From the NCBI GenBank assembly GCA_024291935.2, contig CM044306.1, forward strand, positions 19,725,001 through 19,789,000: a stretch of 64,000 nucleotides of DNA. The letters run 5' to 3'. The stretch is from Okapia johnstoni. Its lineage: Eukaryota > Chordata > Mammalia > Artiodactyla > Giraffidae. Below, piece after piece: positions 12,401 through 25,950 of this stretch (positions within the stretch are counted from its first letter, which is position 1; every line of letters begins with the position of its first letter). The notes beneath the pieces were generated by a model. That model worked only from the letters and a program-made list of their open reading frames with translations. It was not told the origin of the DNA and made no database searches. The position numbers were made by a program, and so were the translations under genes.

Positions 12401-15400
12401 AGTCCAGTGACTTACGACTACATGCTCCCAATGCAAGGAGCCCAGGATCAATCCCTGGTCGGGGAACTAGATCCCCCATGCTGCAGTAATGAAGATCAAA
12501 GATCCCATGTGCCTCAACTAAGACCTGGCAAAGCAGGAAAAAAAAAAAAATCAGAAGTTTATGTTATTTTAAAAAAAGAAGAATGCTTAAATAAATGTCA
12601 GTCTTGGAAGTCTGAGCTCTCAAGGAGTAGAAGACAAGGCCTTGTTAGTCTTACCTAAAACAAGTCCTTAATTGGACCTGATTCAAAAAATAAATCTGAC
12701 ACAGAGGGATCTCGACAGCTTTGTTTTAACTTCCAAGCAGTCCTGGCATAAAGGCAGCAGCAGTGATAAGGGCAATTATGTCTGGAGCAGGCACTGTGTG
12801 TAGAGCTTCCCATGAAACGCCACGAATGATGGAACTTAGACTCCATAAACTCACTCTCCGTCTGCCCAGATAAAACTAGTCCACACCTGTGCATGTGCCC
12901 ACGTTTCCAAAGTTATGAGCATTGCAACAGCTGTTCCCAAGTCACTTGGAGAAGCTTTTGTAGAACTTTGACAGTGAAATAGACTTTGTCCTGATAACCC
13001 CGACAGCTCTTGCATAGGATCTTGGTGTAGAGCTTCCCACAAAATTACAGTAAGAAAACAACAGCTGTAGACGGGGTGAGAGACCAAAGCCCCACTGGCA
13101 TCTGAGAACCAATACTCTGGCCACCTGATGCGAAGAGCCAAATCATTGGAGAAGACCCTGATGCTGGGAGAGATTGAGGGCAGGAGGAGAAGGGAGCGGT
13201 AGAGGATGAGATGGTAATAGCATCACTGTCTCAGTGGACATGAGTTTGAGCAAATTCCCGGAGATGGTGAAGGACAGGGAAGCTTGGCGTGCTGCAGCTC
13301 ATGGGATCACAGAGTCAGACACGACTTAGTGACTGAACAACAGCAACGTTGGAGGCCCAGTACCCTGTGCACTGAGGGGTGTCAGCCCTGGGTATCCTAT
13401 GTTCTCACCTCGGCACCATCACCAGTGGTCACCAGTCGTGGGCCTTTGGGTTGCTTGGGGCTAGTCTAGGCTACTCATAGAGTTCTTAACTGCCGGGGTC
13501 TTTCTGTGCTTCATGAGAAGCAGCCCTGGGTTTTTTCGTTTTGTTTTGGGCTGCATAGCGCAGCTAGTAGAGTCTCAGTTCCCTGACCGGGACTGGACCT
13601 GGGCCCCTGGCAGTGAAAGCGCTGCGTCCTAACAACGGGACCACCAGGAAACTCCCAGCAGCCCTGGGACTTTGGTTTTCCGTGATTGTAAGTGCTTGCT
13701 TTCTTGCTGCCTTCTTTCTAATCACTTGAGTGTTGTCCCTTGGTCGTTCTAGGGCATTGTGAGAGCAATTCGAGATTACCAGGGTCCTCTGAAGGAGCAC
13801 GAGGTCACGATCTTTGTCCGAAGAGGTGGCCCCAACTATCAGGAGGGCTTACGGGTCATGGGAGAAGTTGGTAAGATGGGGGGATGTTTTCTGTCCCTCC
13901 CACCCCGAGTGTCTTGCCTCCTCGGGATTCCCTGAGCAAGTCAGTCTTCTAATGTCTCCATGCTCCTCCCACCACCCACCTCACTCCCCGGAGGTACAGC
14001 CGGCTTCTGCTGCATTTCTGTGCCCTCTGACACACAGCACCTGACCGAAACCTAAATTCAGAATGGGCAGGAAAGCAGTTTATTCAGCTGTTCATTTAGC
14101 AATTGACTGTGGAAGAAGACCTGCTCCACGCCCGGCCCTGTGCTGAGCCCTGGGGTCGCGGCCACACACGACAGCTGACAGGCAGCAGGCCCTCTTGCCG
14201 TCGAGGACAGTGACTGCAGCCTCAGGAGGCACGAGGCAGGACCAGTTGGGGAGGGGGTGGCCTCTGTGAGAGGGGACAGGGCAGTTTTAAATGAGGCAGT
14301 CAGAGAGCTCTTGGCCAGAAAGGTGGCGTTTGAGCAGAAATCTGAGGAGAAGAGGGAGCAGTTGGTGGTGGCTCTCTGCAGATGAAAGGGCAGGTCCCGA
14401 GGCCCTGAGGTGGGGCCAGCTGAGGGGCCGTGGCCGGAGGTTGGAGGCAGAGAGGCCAAGAAAGAAGCCGTGCGGGGCTAGTACAGGTCCCATGGGTGCT
14501 TGGCTATGACCCTGGCAGCTGCTGGAAGGCTTGAGCAGAGGTGCGACACCATTTGACTTAGGGTTGAGGGCTATTTAGGCTGCCAGTTGGAGATAAGGCC
14601 GCCAGGGCAGCCAGCTTGAAGCAAGGAGGCCACCCAGGAGGCTGTGGCAGCTCCAGGACAGAGCAGTGGCCCAGACTGAGGGGTCGGGAGAGGGAGATGG
14701 GTCAGTGTCCAGGCCTGGATGGAGGTAGGGGTCCAATAGTTGGTAGAACAGGAAGGAGCTGCCCCCTCGCTGAGTTGAGGGAAGTGAAGGCGTGGGTCCG
14801 TTTTGTTTTGGGCGCCTCCTGCAGGCTCCAGAGACCTCAGACTCAGGGCTTTCAAGAACTGGGGTACCACGTCTCATCAGTGAGGACTAAGATTAGGCCT
14901 CTCTGAGCTGACCTGATTGAACCAGCGGGCTTTGGTCTTGAGGGAAGCGCAAGAGCAGTTCTGGTATGGGATAGGGGGGAGGGGGAGGGGGAGGGGTGGG
15001 ACGGTGGTTGGGGCAGGTGACAGAGGGGAGGCAGATGTGAGACGCTCCTGCTCGGTGAGCGGGCCCTCTGACTGAGAGACGGGACCTTTCCACCTTCCCA
15101 TTTTCCCAAATCTGGAATCCACGGCACTCATTACACCCACCTGGATCACTTGAAGTGGTACCAAGTCCTAGTTCTCACCTAAAACTGAAGACCTGCTGTG
15201 GGCTCACAGCTCAGTAAATGTCACCCAGTCACTCCTGGAGCCTTGAACTCCAGGGACATTAGACAGGTAAACAGTGGATGGAACAAGATGCTGTCTGCCA
15301 GAGATCTCCAGGCAGGGCGGCGTGGAAGGGAATGGCTGTCAGATCAGGGAGGGCCTTTCTCAGAAGGTGACACTTGAGCTGAGCTGAGTGACAGCCAGGT

Positions 15401-18400
15401 GACAGCTGCATGTGGAGGAAGGAGCAGGGCAGAGCCCTGGGGAGAGGAGAGGAGCCCACGTGTTCGGGAACAGAGGCCGGGCCTGGGGGGCTGTGGTGCG
15501 GTGGCCACAGGCGACGGGCAGAGAGGGGTGAGGCCAGTCTCTCATGATGCTGTGGTCATTGGAGGGTGTCCATAAAGCCATTTCTTGCTCTTGCTGGCAG
15601 GTAGTCTTTACAGTGGTGAAGAAAATGACCACCAGCTGGGATAATTGGTGGTCCTGGGATAATTGGGCTTGCCAGACATGGCCAGGGCTCAGAAGGGGCC
15701 TTGGCAGAATCCTGTGGCCACGGGCACTTCTTAGGAGATGCAAGTGATGGGTGCTTTTCCTTGCTCACAGGGAAGACCACTGGGATCCCCATTCATGTCT
15801 TCGGCACCGAGACTCACATGACGGCTATCGTGGGCATGGCCCTGGGCCATCGGCCCATCCCCAATCAGCCGCCCACAGCAGCCCACACCGCAAACTTCCT
15901 CCTCAACGCCAGCGGGAGTACTTCAGTAGGTGCCAGTCTTCCTCTGCTGCAAAGCCTGCAGAGTCATCTTTGTTGTCCCTCATACCCCATCCCATCCGGG
16001 GCCCAGTCCCCACCTTTTGGGGACCTTGGGGAGGTACAGGGAGAAGGCTGTATGTGGTTAGTTTCTGTATCTCTGCTGGTTTTTTTTTCCTGCCCTAGTC
16101 AAGGTGGTGGTGTGGAAAGATCGGGGATTTTTAAATCAGACCCGAGTTCAAATCCTGCGGAGGAAGGGACCGCAGCAGTTATTACCAAGAACTTCAGTTT
16201 GCTTGTCTATAGCTTGGGGACGTTACTGATTCCTATCTCAGAGGATTATTAGCATAGTACTTTTGAAAGCATCTTGTGGAGAACAGAGCTCTGCGTAGTT
16301 CTTACTACCTGAGTTCTCTGGGGCCTTAAGGACCACTGGCTTTTTTTCCCAGCTATTGTCTATGACCCTTACTCTCTCCCCCTCTCCCCCCAGACTCCGG
16401 CCCCCAGCAGGACGGCGTCTTTTTCTGAGTCCAGGACTGATGAGGTGGCCCCTGCCAAGAAGGCCAAGCCCGCCATGCCCCAAGGTAACTCCCAGCGCAG
16501 TTTTAGAACCCTCTGTTCCTTTCTGAGACCCTGCTGGGCCTGCAGAGGTGGACGGAAGCGGTTTGGGCTTCGCTTTGGGCGTGGCATGTGGGATGGAAAT
16601 GGGACATGAAGATGTGGTGGCCGGAGCCTTCTCTGCGAGCGGGGTCACTCCGCTCCTCAGTTGTCTTCTCTGCCCCCTCCCATGGGGTGTGTGATCTAGG
16701 CTGGTGGGCTGCGGAGGAGACAGAGTTACAAGAGTACCAGGTTGAGGGGAAGGTCCCTCAGGCCCTCCCCCTGACCAGATGGCAGGAGCCCAAAGCTCAG
16801 GATGGCAGAAGACTCTTGTACCCGCCCCCACCATCCTGTGTCTCACTTTCCTTGGAGCGCACCGCAAGGGCACACGTTGTCTGCCCTCCCGTCTGGTTTG
16901 CCCACTCATCTCTCCCTCCTCTGATTCATCAGAGACCTGATCCCTGCCAGCCAGCCCTTGCCACCAGGACTAGGTAGCCCATGTCAGTTACCACTGGGTC
17001 TCTTCCTGGGACGGACAGAATGTGCTTGAGGCATTTTGTGAAATGGTAGCACTGGCTCCAGGCTCTCAGAATTGGAAGTCCTCAAATCGGCTGCTTTGTC
17101 CCCAGCACAGAGTGTCAGGTCCATCCTCTCAGCCTCATCATCTCATTGATGTCCCCTGCTTCCCGGGGACAAAACAGGATTAGGAGGGAGGGCCTGGGCC
17201 AGCTGTCCATCTAGGGTCCCTGGGCCTTTGGTGTCCAACGCACCCTCTGAGCCTCGGTGCTTTTGCTCCTCTCTCTGCGCCCTCTGGCCCTCTGGGGCCT
17301 TCTTGGCTCCACTCTGCTGCTCTGGGGCTCTCTCTTCTGTTGGCCGGGCCCCTGGCTGTTGTGAACAGACGAGAGATGGTGAGGGTGGCAGCCCGGCAAG
17401 GCTCGTCCACCAACCCCTCCCTGTTCCCACCCTCTCCCTCCAAAGCCTCCAGCCATCAACGGGTCACTCAGTCGCCTTGGTCATTTTCTTTGACAGATTC
17501 AGTCCCAAGTCCAAGACCCCTGCAAGGTAGGATGCCCCCAGCTCCGCGTGTGGCTTTTTAGCGGGTTACAGTCTTTACTGTGTGCTTCTGTCTCCCCGTC
17601 CCTGGTGGGTTGCAGTGTTGTCTGATATCTTTTCTGTCCCTGCCTCGGTGTAGCCTGCCCCAGGTCCTGGTCTTCGCTCCCCCTCTCTTCCCACCCCTGC
17701 TTTATTTCACACCCCTGCTTTCCTTGCCGTGGAGGTTGTAGCCAGCTCATACGTGGGAGGGAGTGAACAGTGCAGGAGGGGCAGGAGCCAGGCCCACGTC
17801 CTTGGAGAGGGGAGTGGAGCCCACGAGGAAGCCGTGGAAACCGAAGGGGGCGTGGCAGAGCCAGCGGGCCAGGAGGGGAGCCGCTGACCACCTGATTTCT
17901 CTGCATCCCATGACGGCTTCATTTTCTTTTCCCACCTCAGTCTCACCACTGCTGACTGCGTCCCAGAGCTCCCAGCACCAGGGACAAGTTCAGATTTCTC
18001 TGGGGTTTGGGTGGAAGACAGGATGGAGAAGGAGAGAGAGAGACCCGGAAGGGGGCACAGTCAGTCTGGACTGGGCTTTGTGTGTGTGTGACGTCACTGT
18101 TTAGCAGGGACATGATCTGTGCGTGCTCACACTCGCGTGCACGTGTGACAAGGTTCACTGAGGTGAATAGATGCATCAGTTCAAAGTGTCAGGGCTTCCA
18201 TTTAACTTTTTGATATTCACAGCTGTGGGAAATTCGGGGAATGGTAGTTTCTGAAGGATGACCTGTGACCCCTTGCTAAGAAGAGGAAGGGGGTAACCAG
18301 GCAAGGTTAAGTAGCCCTTCCTCCCAGCCTCTGGCAACATTCGTTGTTTACGTAAAAAAACAGACCAGAGGCTGAGCCCTGAATAGATGCTCAATGAGAG

Positions 18401-21400
18401 AGCTCTTGGCCGGGATAGGGGTGGGGGTAGGAGGAGAGATGGGTTTGGTCTTACTGTCAGTCCTGAGCTATGTGGGAAAGGAGGGCAGGAAGTGGGGGCA
18501 GATTGGGTTAGGACAGCGGAGCCAGTGGAGGAGGCTCGTGAGGGCTTAGCCCCAAAGCACAGGTTCTCTCTGGGGCCTCTGTGCTTCTAGCAGGCTGAGG
18601 ATCGCCACCTTCAGCTTGTCTTCTCTGTGTGCGGAGCGCTCCAGTTCTACGCTTTTCAAGCTAGGGGTGCGTGTGGGTTGGTACAGATTCCAGACCTTGT
18701 CCTGGGATCCCCGGGAATGGGGAGCTGGGTGGGGCAATGCTGGCTTATGTCCCTCCTCACTTGCACAGTTGAGCTGCATCTCAAGTTAGTATTTGTGTAA
18801 TCCTGACTTTGATGCTACAGGACCTACAGTTTCCATCATTTGGCATCTCTCGGCTTCAGTTTGCAGGAATTGGAAAGTGAGGGAACTGGACGAGGTGGCC
18901 TCACTTGTTCTGTGATCTCATGTCTCACTGAACCCAGATGGATCCAGGGCACAGTAAATCCTGGGTGTTGGCACCATCGGGAGCCTTCTGTCATGAGAAG
19001 CTTGTGGCTGTGATGGAAGAGGCGAGCCTGCATGGGGATGTGAATCCTCCATGCCTGGGGAAAGTGATCTCTTAATTTCATTAAAAAAAAGTTATTAGCT
19101 GCATCAAGTCCCAGTTGTGGCACCTGGGATCTTCCTTGCGACAGGTGGTATCTTTTGTTGTGGTGCATGGGCTCTGGTGTGGCGTTCGGGCTTATTGCTC
19201 CTCTGCATGTAGGATCTGAGTTCCCTGACCAGGGATCAAACCTGTGTCCCCGGCACTGCAAGGCAGATTCTTAACCACTGAACCACTAGGGAAGCTCCCT
19301 CTTAATTTAATCAGACCTTGAACTTGGTTAGCCAAGCCAGTGATAGTACAGCAGGTTAATTAATACTAAATGCCCCTGAGCTTTCTGCATTATGTTTCTT
19401 GAGGGAGAGCTGAGAACCTCCCCTGAGGGCTACTATCCAGCTGAGACCGGGAGGGTCAGGTGAGCAGCCTGCTGGAGGTGACAGCCAGCCCCTGTTCCCC
19501 TCTGCCCTTTCCTGCCCTCTGGTGACCCCTCTAGGAGCAGGAAAGAGCCACCTGGGAGGAGGCTGTGGGGAGAAGGTCAGGTGGAAGCTCGATGAGATAA
19601 GCCTACAACAAACTTCTCTGTTGCACCTACACTGACCTAGAATCAAGAGGTTCAAATCCTGACATGAGCTGGCTTATGTCCAAGTTCACAGGTGGTAAGG
19701 ATTGTTGGGGATCTGTCTGAAGTCTTATAGTGAACAACAAGGTCCTACTGTATAGCACAGGGAACTATATTCAATGTCCTGTGAGATATATATGTACTGT
19801 GTGTGTGTATGTGTGTATATATATATATATATTTGTGTCACTTTGCTATACAGCAGAAATTAATACAACATTGTAAATCAACTATGCGTCAATTAAAAAA
19901 TAAAAAGTCTATGGGACTTCTCTGGTGGTTCCATGGTTAAGACTCCATGCTTCCACTGCAGGGAGCACAGATTCAATACCTGGACAGGGAACTAAAATCC
20001 TTCATGCTGAGCAGCATGGCCGCACCTCCCGCCACCCCCACCCCCCCGCCCCCTCACCAAAGTTAGAAAAAAACATGTCTTTCAGTCACTCTGATTGGGA
20101 GAACTTAACTTTTTTTTTTCAGATGACTTTAAAAATAATTGATCAGGACTTCCCTGATGGTCCAGTGGTTAAGAATCCGCCTGCCAGTACAGGGGATCCC
20201 TGGGCCAAGAACTAAGATTCTACATGCCACGAGGCAGCTAAGCCCACGCATAGCAACTGCTGAGCCTGCGCCCTAGAGCTTATGCACCATGACAAGGGAA
20301 ACCATCACAATGAGAAGCCCATGCACCACAACTGAGAGTAGCTCCCGCAACTAGAGAAAGCCTGCACTCAGCAGTGAAGACCTAGTGCAGCCAAAAAAAA
20401 AAATTTGATCAAGCCCTCATTTGCATATACACACCTTTCTTGTAGGAATTCTGTCTATTCACTGTTGAGCTCTTTGCCAGCCAGGCAGGACTTTTCAGCT
20501 CTTTTCTCACTCTCTGCTACCTCTTTGCAGAACAAATCCAGGCGCGTTGTCCCCCAGGTTGTCCGAGTTCCATCCTCTTGCCTTCCTTTGCAGTTTTGAT
20601 GAGTCACTCCCGGACCTGGGGCGAGGAAGGGTCTGGCAGGTAGCCTCTGGGGGGGTGTGTGCTGGGTGCACTCGCTGTGTCTCTGCCCACCAGGAAAGAG
20701 CGCCACCCTCTTCAGCCGCCACACCAAGGCCATTGTGTGGGGCATGCAGACCCGGGCTGTGCAGGGCATGCTGGACTTTGACTACGTCTGCTCCCGCGAC
20801 GAGCCCTCGGTGGCCGCCATGGTCTACCCTTTCACGTGAGTCATGCAGGGCAGGGAAGCTGGACACAACCACCGAGTGGGAGGTCCTCATCGAATCTCCT
20901 CTGACAGCAACACAGCTGGGGGGCCTTGGCTTATCCCCCCTTGCTGGGGAGGCGTCTGCCCATCTCAGATGGGGGCGGTTGATGTTTCTGGGGGACCTCT
21001 TTCCCATAAACTAAACTCTTTGAAGACGGCGACCTTGCCTTTTTACCTTCTGGGCGAAGCTCCTCCTGAGCCCCGGCAGGTTGACTGTGTCCTTAGCCCT
21101 CCTCTGCCTTTGTCACAGCGGGGACCACAAACAGAAGTTTTACTGGGGTCACAAGGAGATCCTGATCCCTGTCTTCAAGAACATGGCTGATGCCATGAAG
21201 AAGCACCCGGAGGTAGACGTGCTGATCAACTTTGCCTCCCTGCGCTCAGCCTATGACAGCACCATGGAGACCATGAATTACACTCAGGTAGCCCACTGTG
21301 CCCTAGGGGTGGGAGGCCAGGCGAGTCCTGAATGGTGTCCACTGGGGACAAAGGCCTTGGGACTCAGGACTGACCAGCGATTTGGGTGAAAGTGGTGGGA

Positions 21401-24400
21401 GACTTGATCTTGAGGAGGCCAGGTGGTCACTGAGGGTAGGCGGGCTGCTCACCTGGGCTGGCAGAGTGCAGGATCATCCATACCCACCAGGTGCTCTCCA
21501 TTCTGAGACTAGTTTTGAAAACAGGATCAAAAGCATTATTTTTATTGTAAGATTGTTACACATTTGTTGTTGAAAAAAATGCTGATAAGTAAGAAGAGGA
21601 AAAATATCTCAAGATTAATTTCCCAGAAACACGGTTACTGACTTTGAGTACATCCTTATCCATACTTTTTTCTGGATTTGAACAAATGGAATAACGTATC
21701 TATTTTATAATCCACCTCTGTCAGTGACGCTTTCCACATCAGTATTTACCAGCATCATCATTTTTGCTTTTTCAAGTCTCGTGATGAGCGTATATCTTTC
21801 ACTGCTTCCCCACGTACATGTCTAGAAGTCACACTGCAGCACCAGAATGTGCAGCTTTGAAAGCCTTTGATCCATCCTGCTTGCCAACACTGTTGATGTT
21901 GTTCAGTTGCTAATTCGTGTTCAACTCTTTGTGACCCCCATAGACTACAGCATGCGAGGCCTCCCTGGCCACACTGAATGCTTGGATTTAAAGAACATAT
22001 ATACTTGACAGAATGATAGGCATTCTATTTAATTTGCATATCTTTGATTATTAACTAAGATGAGCTTTTGAAAATATGTGTTGGCCATTTGCATTCTGTG
22101 ATGTGGCCTCCCTTTTTTTTCTATTGAGGTGTTTATCTTTTTTTGTTATTGATTTGCAAGAGCTCTTACAGATTAAGATAGTCATTTTTCTGTTCGAAAT
22201 TATTGTCTGATACAGAACTGACTTATTTCAGTTTATGACTAGAGAACATAAACTTGTTTTGATATCTAGATGAAGCAAAAAATAAAAACATACCTGTTAA
22301 AAATGAGCAGCTTTTCTAGTCTGGAGTACAGGTTGGTGAACTACAGCCTAAGGGCCAAACTCAGCCCCCTGCCTGTTGTTGTAAATAAAGTTTTATTGGA
22401 ACACAGACAAACTCGTTCATTTACACATTGTCCATGGCAGCTTTTATGCTTCGAAGGCAAAATGTACTAGTTATCCCCAGAGACCACATGACCAACAAAC
22501 CCTAAAACACTATCTTACCCTTTATAGAAAAGGTTTGTGTGGGGTCTTTTTCACTCAACCCCACCTGCTCTGGCTTTTCCCTTAGCATACTCTCTGGTCC
22601 AAGTGTGGAAACAACTTGTTTCTATCATGCAGCTTATTTCTATAGCTGGTTTATAGTCAGGCACCTAGACAGGTGGGGCTGAGTCATGTTAGCTTTTGGA
22701 TGGGCGAGAATATAACAGCTTTGACTAGCAAATTTTCTGGAACATTTGCTTCTGCTTGGTTACGGACTCACTGTGACGGTAACCAATGGAGAGCAGTTTC
22801 AGGTGCCTCTCTTTTGGGGGAGGGTTGGATGACCAGAGGCTGGTGGGAAGAAGGAGGTGCATATTGTCATGTTTACTTCTGAGAGGGGTCTGGGAGATGG
22901 GTTCAGGAATGGTTGCCGCCTCGTCGTCTCGCATGGTGAAACAATAACTGTCCCCTCGCCCTCTAGATCCGGACCATCGCCATCATAGCTGAAGGCATCC
23001 CTGAGGCCCTCACGAGGAAGCTGATCAAGAAGGCGGAGCAAAAGGGAGTGACCATCATTGGACCTGCCACCGTGAGTGTCCCTTCTGCTTCCGGGCTCTC
23101 AGAAAGCTCATTGTTGACTCTTCTGTCTCCCATCTAATTTGAAAGGATTGAGAGAGTACCTGCTGAAAGTCAGTCTCTCCATTGCCAGTTTTTGTTTGTT
23201 TTTGCTTGTTTGTTTTGACTGATCCCTGCAGCCTGTGAGATGCTACTTCCTCAACAAGTGATCGTACCCAGGCCCCAGCAGTGGAAGCACCATGTCCTAA
23301 CCAGTGGACCACCAGGGAATTCCCTGTCCATTTCCAGTTAATTTTTTAAAGGGCTGTTTCCCCAGACCATATCCCCTTTATAGTTTCAAGGGGCTAACAA
23401 GCTTTTTTTCTTTTAAGTGTTTGTCCACCCTCATACAACCATAGCATGATCTTTGATTATTCATTCCTGCAACTGTGAACCAAAGAAAGATCTACCTAGG
23501 AGCCTTATTTTTGACACAAAGCTTCTTCACCTAAGAAAAAATGGCCCTGTGAATGTTTTTTGTTGTTATTTGTTTTTACTTAGTTGTTACCCTAAAAATG
23601 TGGCTGAAGCTAAGATTTTTGAGCTATGTCAGGGACCTTTCATCTCGGAGGTGGAAGGTGATCTTGAGCAGAGTACTTGCTTGCATCAGACACCTTTATT
23701 GGATTACGTCCTTTTGGAGCAAAAGAGGTTACCTAATAACCCTGAGTGTGCATATCTGAATCTGCAGTTATAAGCCATGTTGTAAATACATGGCTCCTTT
23801 TTTCTGTGTAATGTCTCTTGAGGGGGAGAAGAATCTTCCTCAGCAGGAAACTACACGTGCAGGTGCTGGCCAGTGTGGGCTGGGCGGGTGAACCTGTACT
23901 CTGTGACTCGGCAGAGCTCTGTGGTCACTCAGCCTGCCCTCCTCCCTGACCAAAGTTTCCACCCCGGCAGGTTGGTGGCATCAAGCCCGGGTGTTTTAAG
24001 ATCGGGAACACTGGCGGGATGCTGGACAACATCCTGGCCTCTAAGCTGTACCGCCCAGGCAGTGTGGCCTATGTCTCGCGTTCGGGCGGCATGTCCAACG
24101 AGCTCAACAATATCATCTCTCGAACCACAGATGGCGTCTACGAGGGCGTGGCCATTGGTGGGGACAGGTGATCTTTTTTAACTTTTTATTTTGTATTGGG
24201 ATATAGCCAATGATGGCTCAAATGGTAAAGAATCTGCCTGCAATGCCAGAGACCCAGGTTCGATCTCTGGTTTGGGAAGCCCCCCTGGAAAAGAGAATGG
24301 ATATCCACTCCAGTTTTCTCACCTGGAGAATTCCATAGACAGAGGAACCTGGCAGGCTACAGTCCATGGGTTCACAAAGAGTTGGACATGACTGAGCAAC

Positions 24401-25914
24401 TAACACTTCCTCTTTCATAGCCAGTTAACAATGTTGTGATAGTTTCAGGTGAATGGTGAAGGAACTCAGCCATACATATTCATGTATCCATTCTCCCCCA
24501 AACTCCCCTCCCATCCAGGCTGCCATATAACATTGAGCAGAGTTCATTTGCTATACAGTAGGTACTTGCTGGTTATCCATTTTAGATATAGATGTGTGTA
24601 CATGACCATCCCGAACTCCCTAAAAAGGTGTTTTCAAAAGGCATTTGGGCTTTGGGGGTAATTCTGTTGTTGATTTGTGGCCAGAGGAAGGCAGCAGAGG
24701 GCAGGGCTTAGCAGAGCCTTTTCTGAAATTGGGCGCAAGGGGTTCAAATCCTAGTTTCTGTGTTTGGGGTAGGAGGGTTGTGGGAGGGGGTGGCTGCTGC
24801 AATCCTGGGGAGGTTACCAACCCTCCCTAGACCTCCATCAACCTTATACAGCAAATGAGTAGAGTAATATCCCCCGCTGGAGGTTTTTGGAGGATTGGTG
24901 GTGGTGGTGGTTTAGTCTCTAAGTCATGTCTGACTCTTGTGACCCCATGGACTGTAGCCTGCCAGGCTGCTCTGTCCACGGGGATTCTCCAGGCAAGAAT
25001 ACTGAAGTGGGTTGCCATTTCCTTCTCCAGGGTTTGGAGGATTAAATGAGACTAATACAGGGCCTGGTGCTTTGTAAATACTCGGTGTTAATTGTAGTTA
25101 ATAAGAGTGAAAGGGAGGGGACTTCCCTGGTGGGCCAGTGGTTAGGATTCCAAGCTCTCACTGCCAAGGGTCCAGTTCAATCCCTGGTCTGGGAACTAAA
25201 ATCCCACAAGCTCTGCAGGGCAGCCGAATTAAAAAAAAAGAGGGAAAGAGAAACTGTTCTTTTATTCGTTACTGCACGTAACACTTCGGGTCACAAATAT
25301 GAGGGTAATTTCTAGCGCTGAGCGGTTCTCTTGATTCTCTGCAGGTACCCCCACTCAGGGTCCTATAGTTAATTAAATTCTGACATTGTCTATCTGGAAA
25401 TAGCATCATAGCATCAGATCCCGCAGGTTCGGGGCTTGGTCCCCTAGGACTCTGCAAACCCCAGCCTCTGGTACTTCTGAACACTGGCTATAAATCAGTG
25501 GGGGGTGGGGAGGGGAAAAGGTGGTCCTATGACTCCCTCGTCAGGTTTAATAATTTGCTAGAAGGGCTTGCAGAACTCAGGAAAAATTTACTCACAGGCT
25601 TCCCGGGTTATTACAAAAGTATGTAACTAAGGAGCAGCGAGGTGGAAGAGAGCGATAGGTCATGGCGTGGGGAGTGCGTGGAGCTTCTGTGCCTTCTCCG
25701 TTGAACACATTGTACCAGCCTGCCAAGAGTTGCCTCATGAAAACAAAACACACTGCTATCCACCCCCGTGACTCAGGAAATAACAAAGGTTTCATGCGTG
25801 CTGGGTCAGGAACCAGTGCCAAAGACCAAATATTAGAACAAAAGATGCTCTTAGCACCCTTGTCACTCAGATAGCGAGGGTTTTTAGAGCTCTGTGCCAG
25901 GAGCTGGAAGCAGA

Positions 25915-25950
<36 letters not shown>

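Noticed and set aside
16238..16909. 223-residue minus-strand ORF over ACLY exon 13
   Set aside because: Antisense shadow of exon 13 and GC-rich intron; no domain and low-complexity composition.
25918..25948. TA repeat as a promoter or origin element
   Set aside because: A plain microsatellite inside an intron with no other supporting signals.
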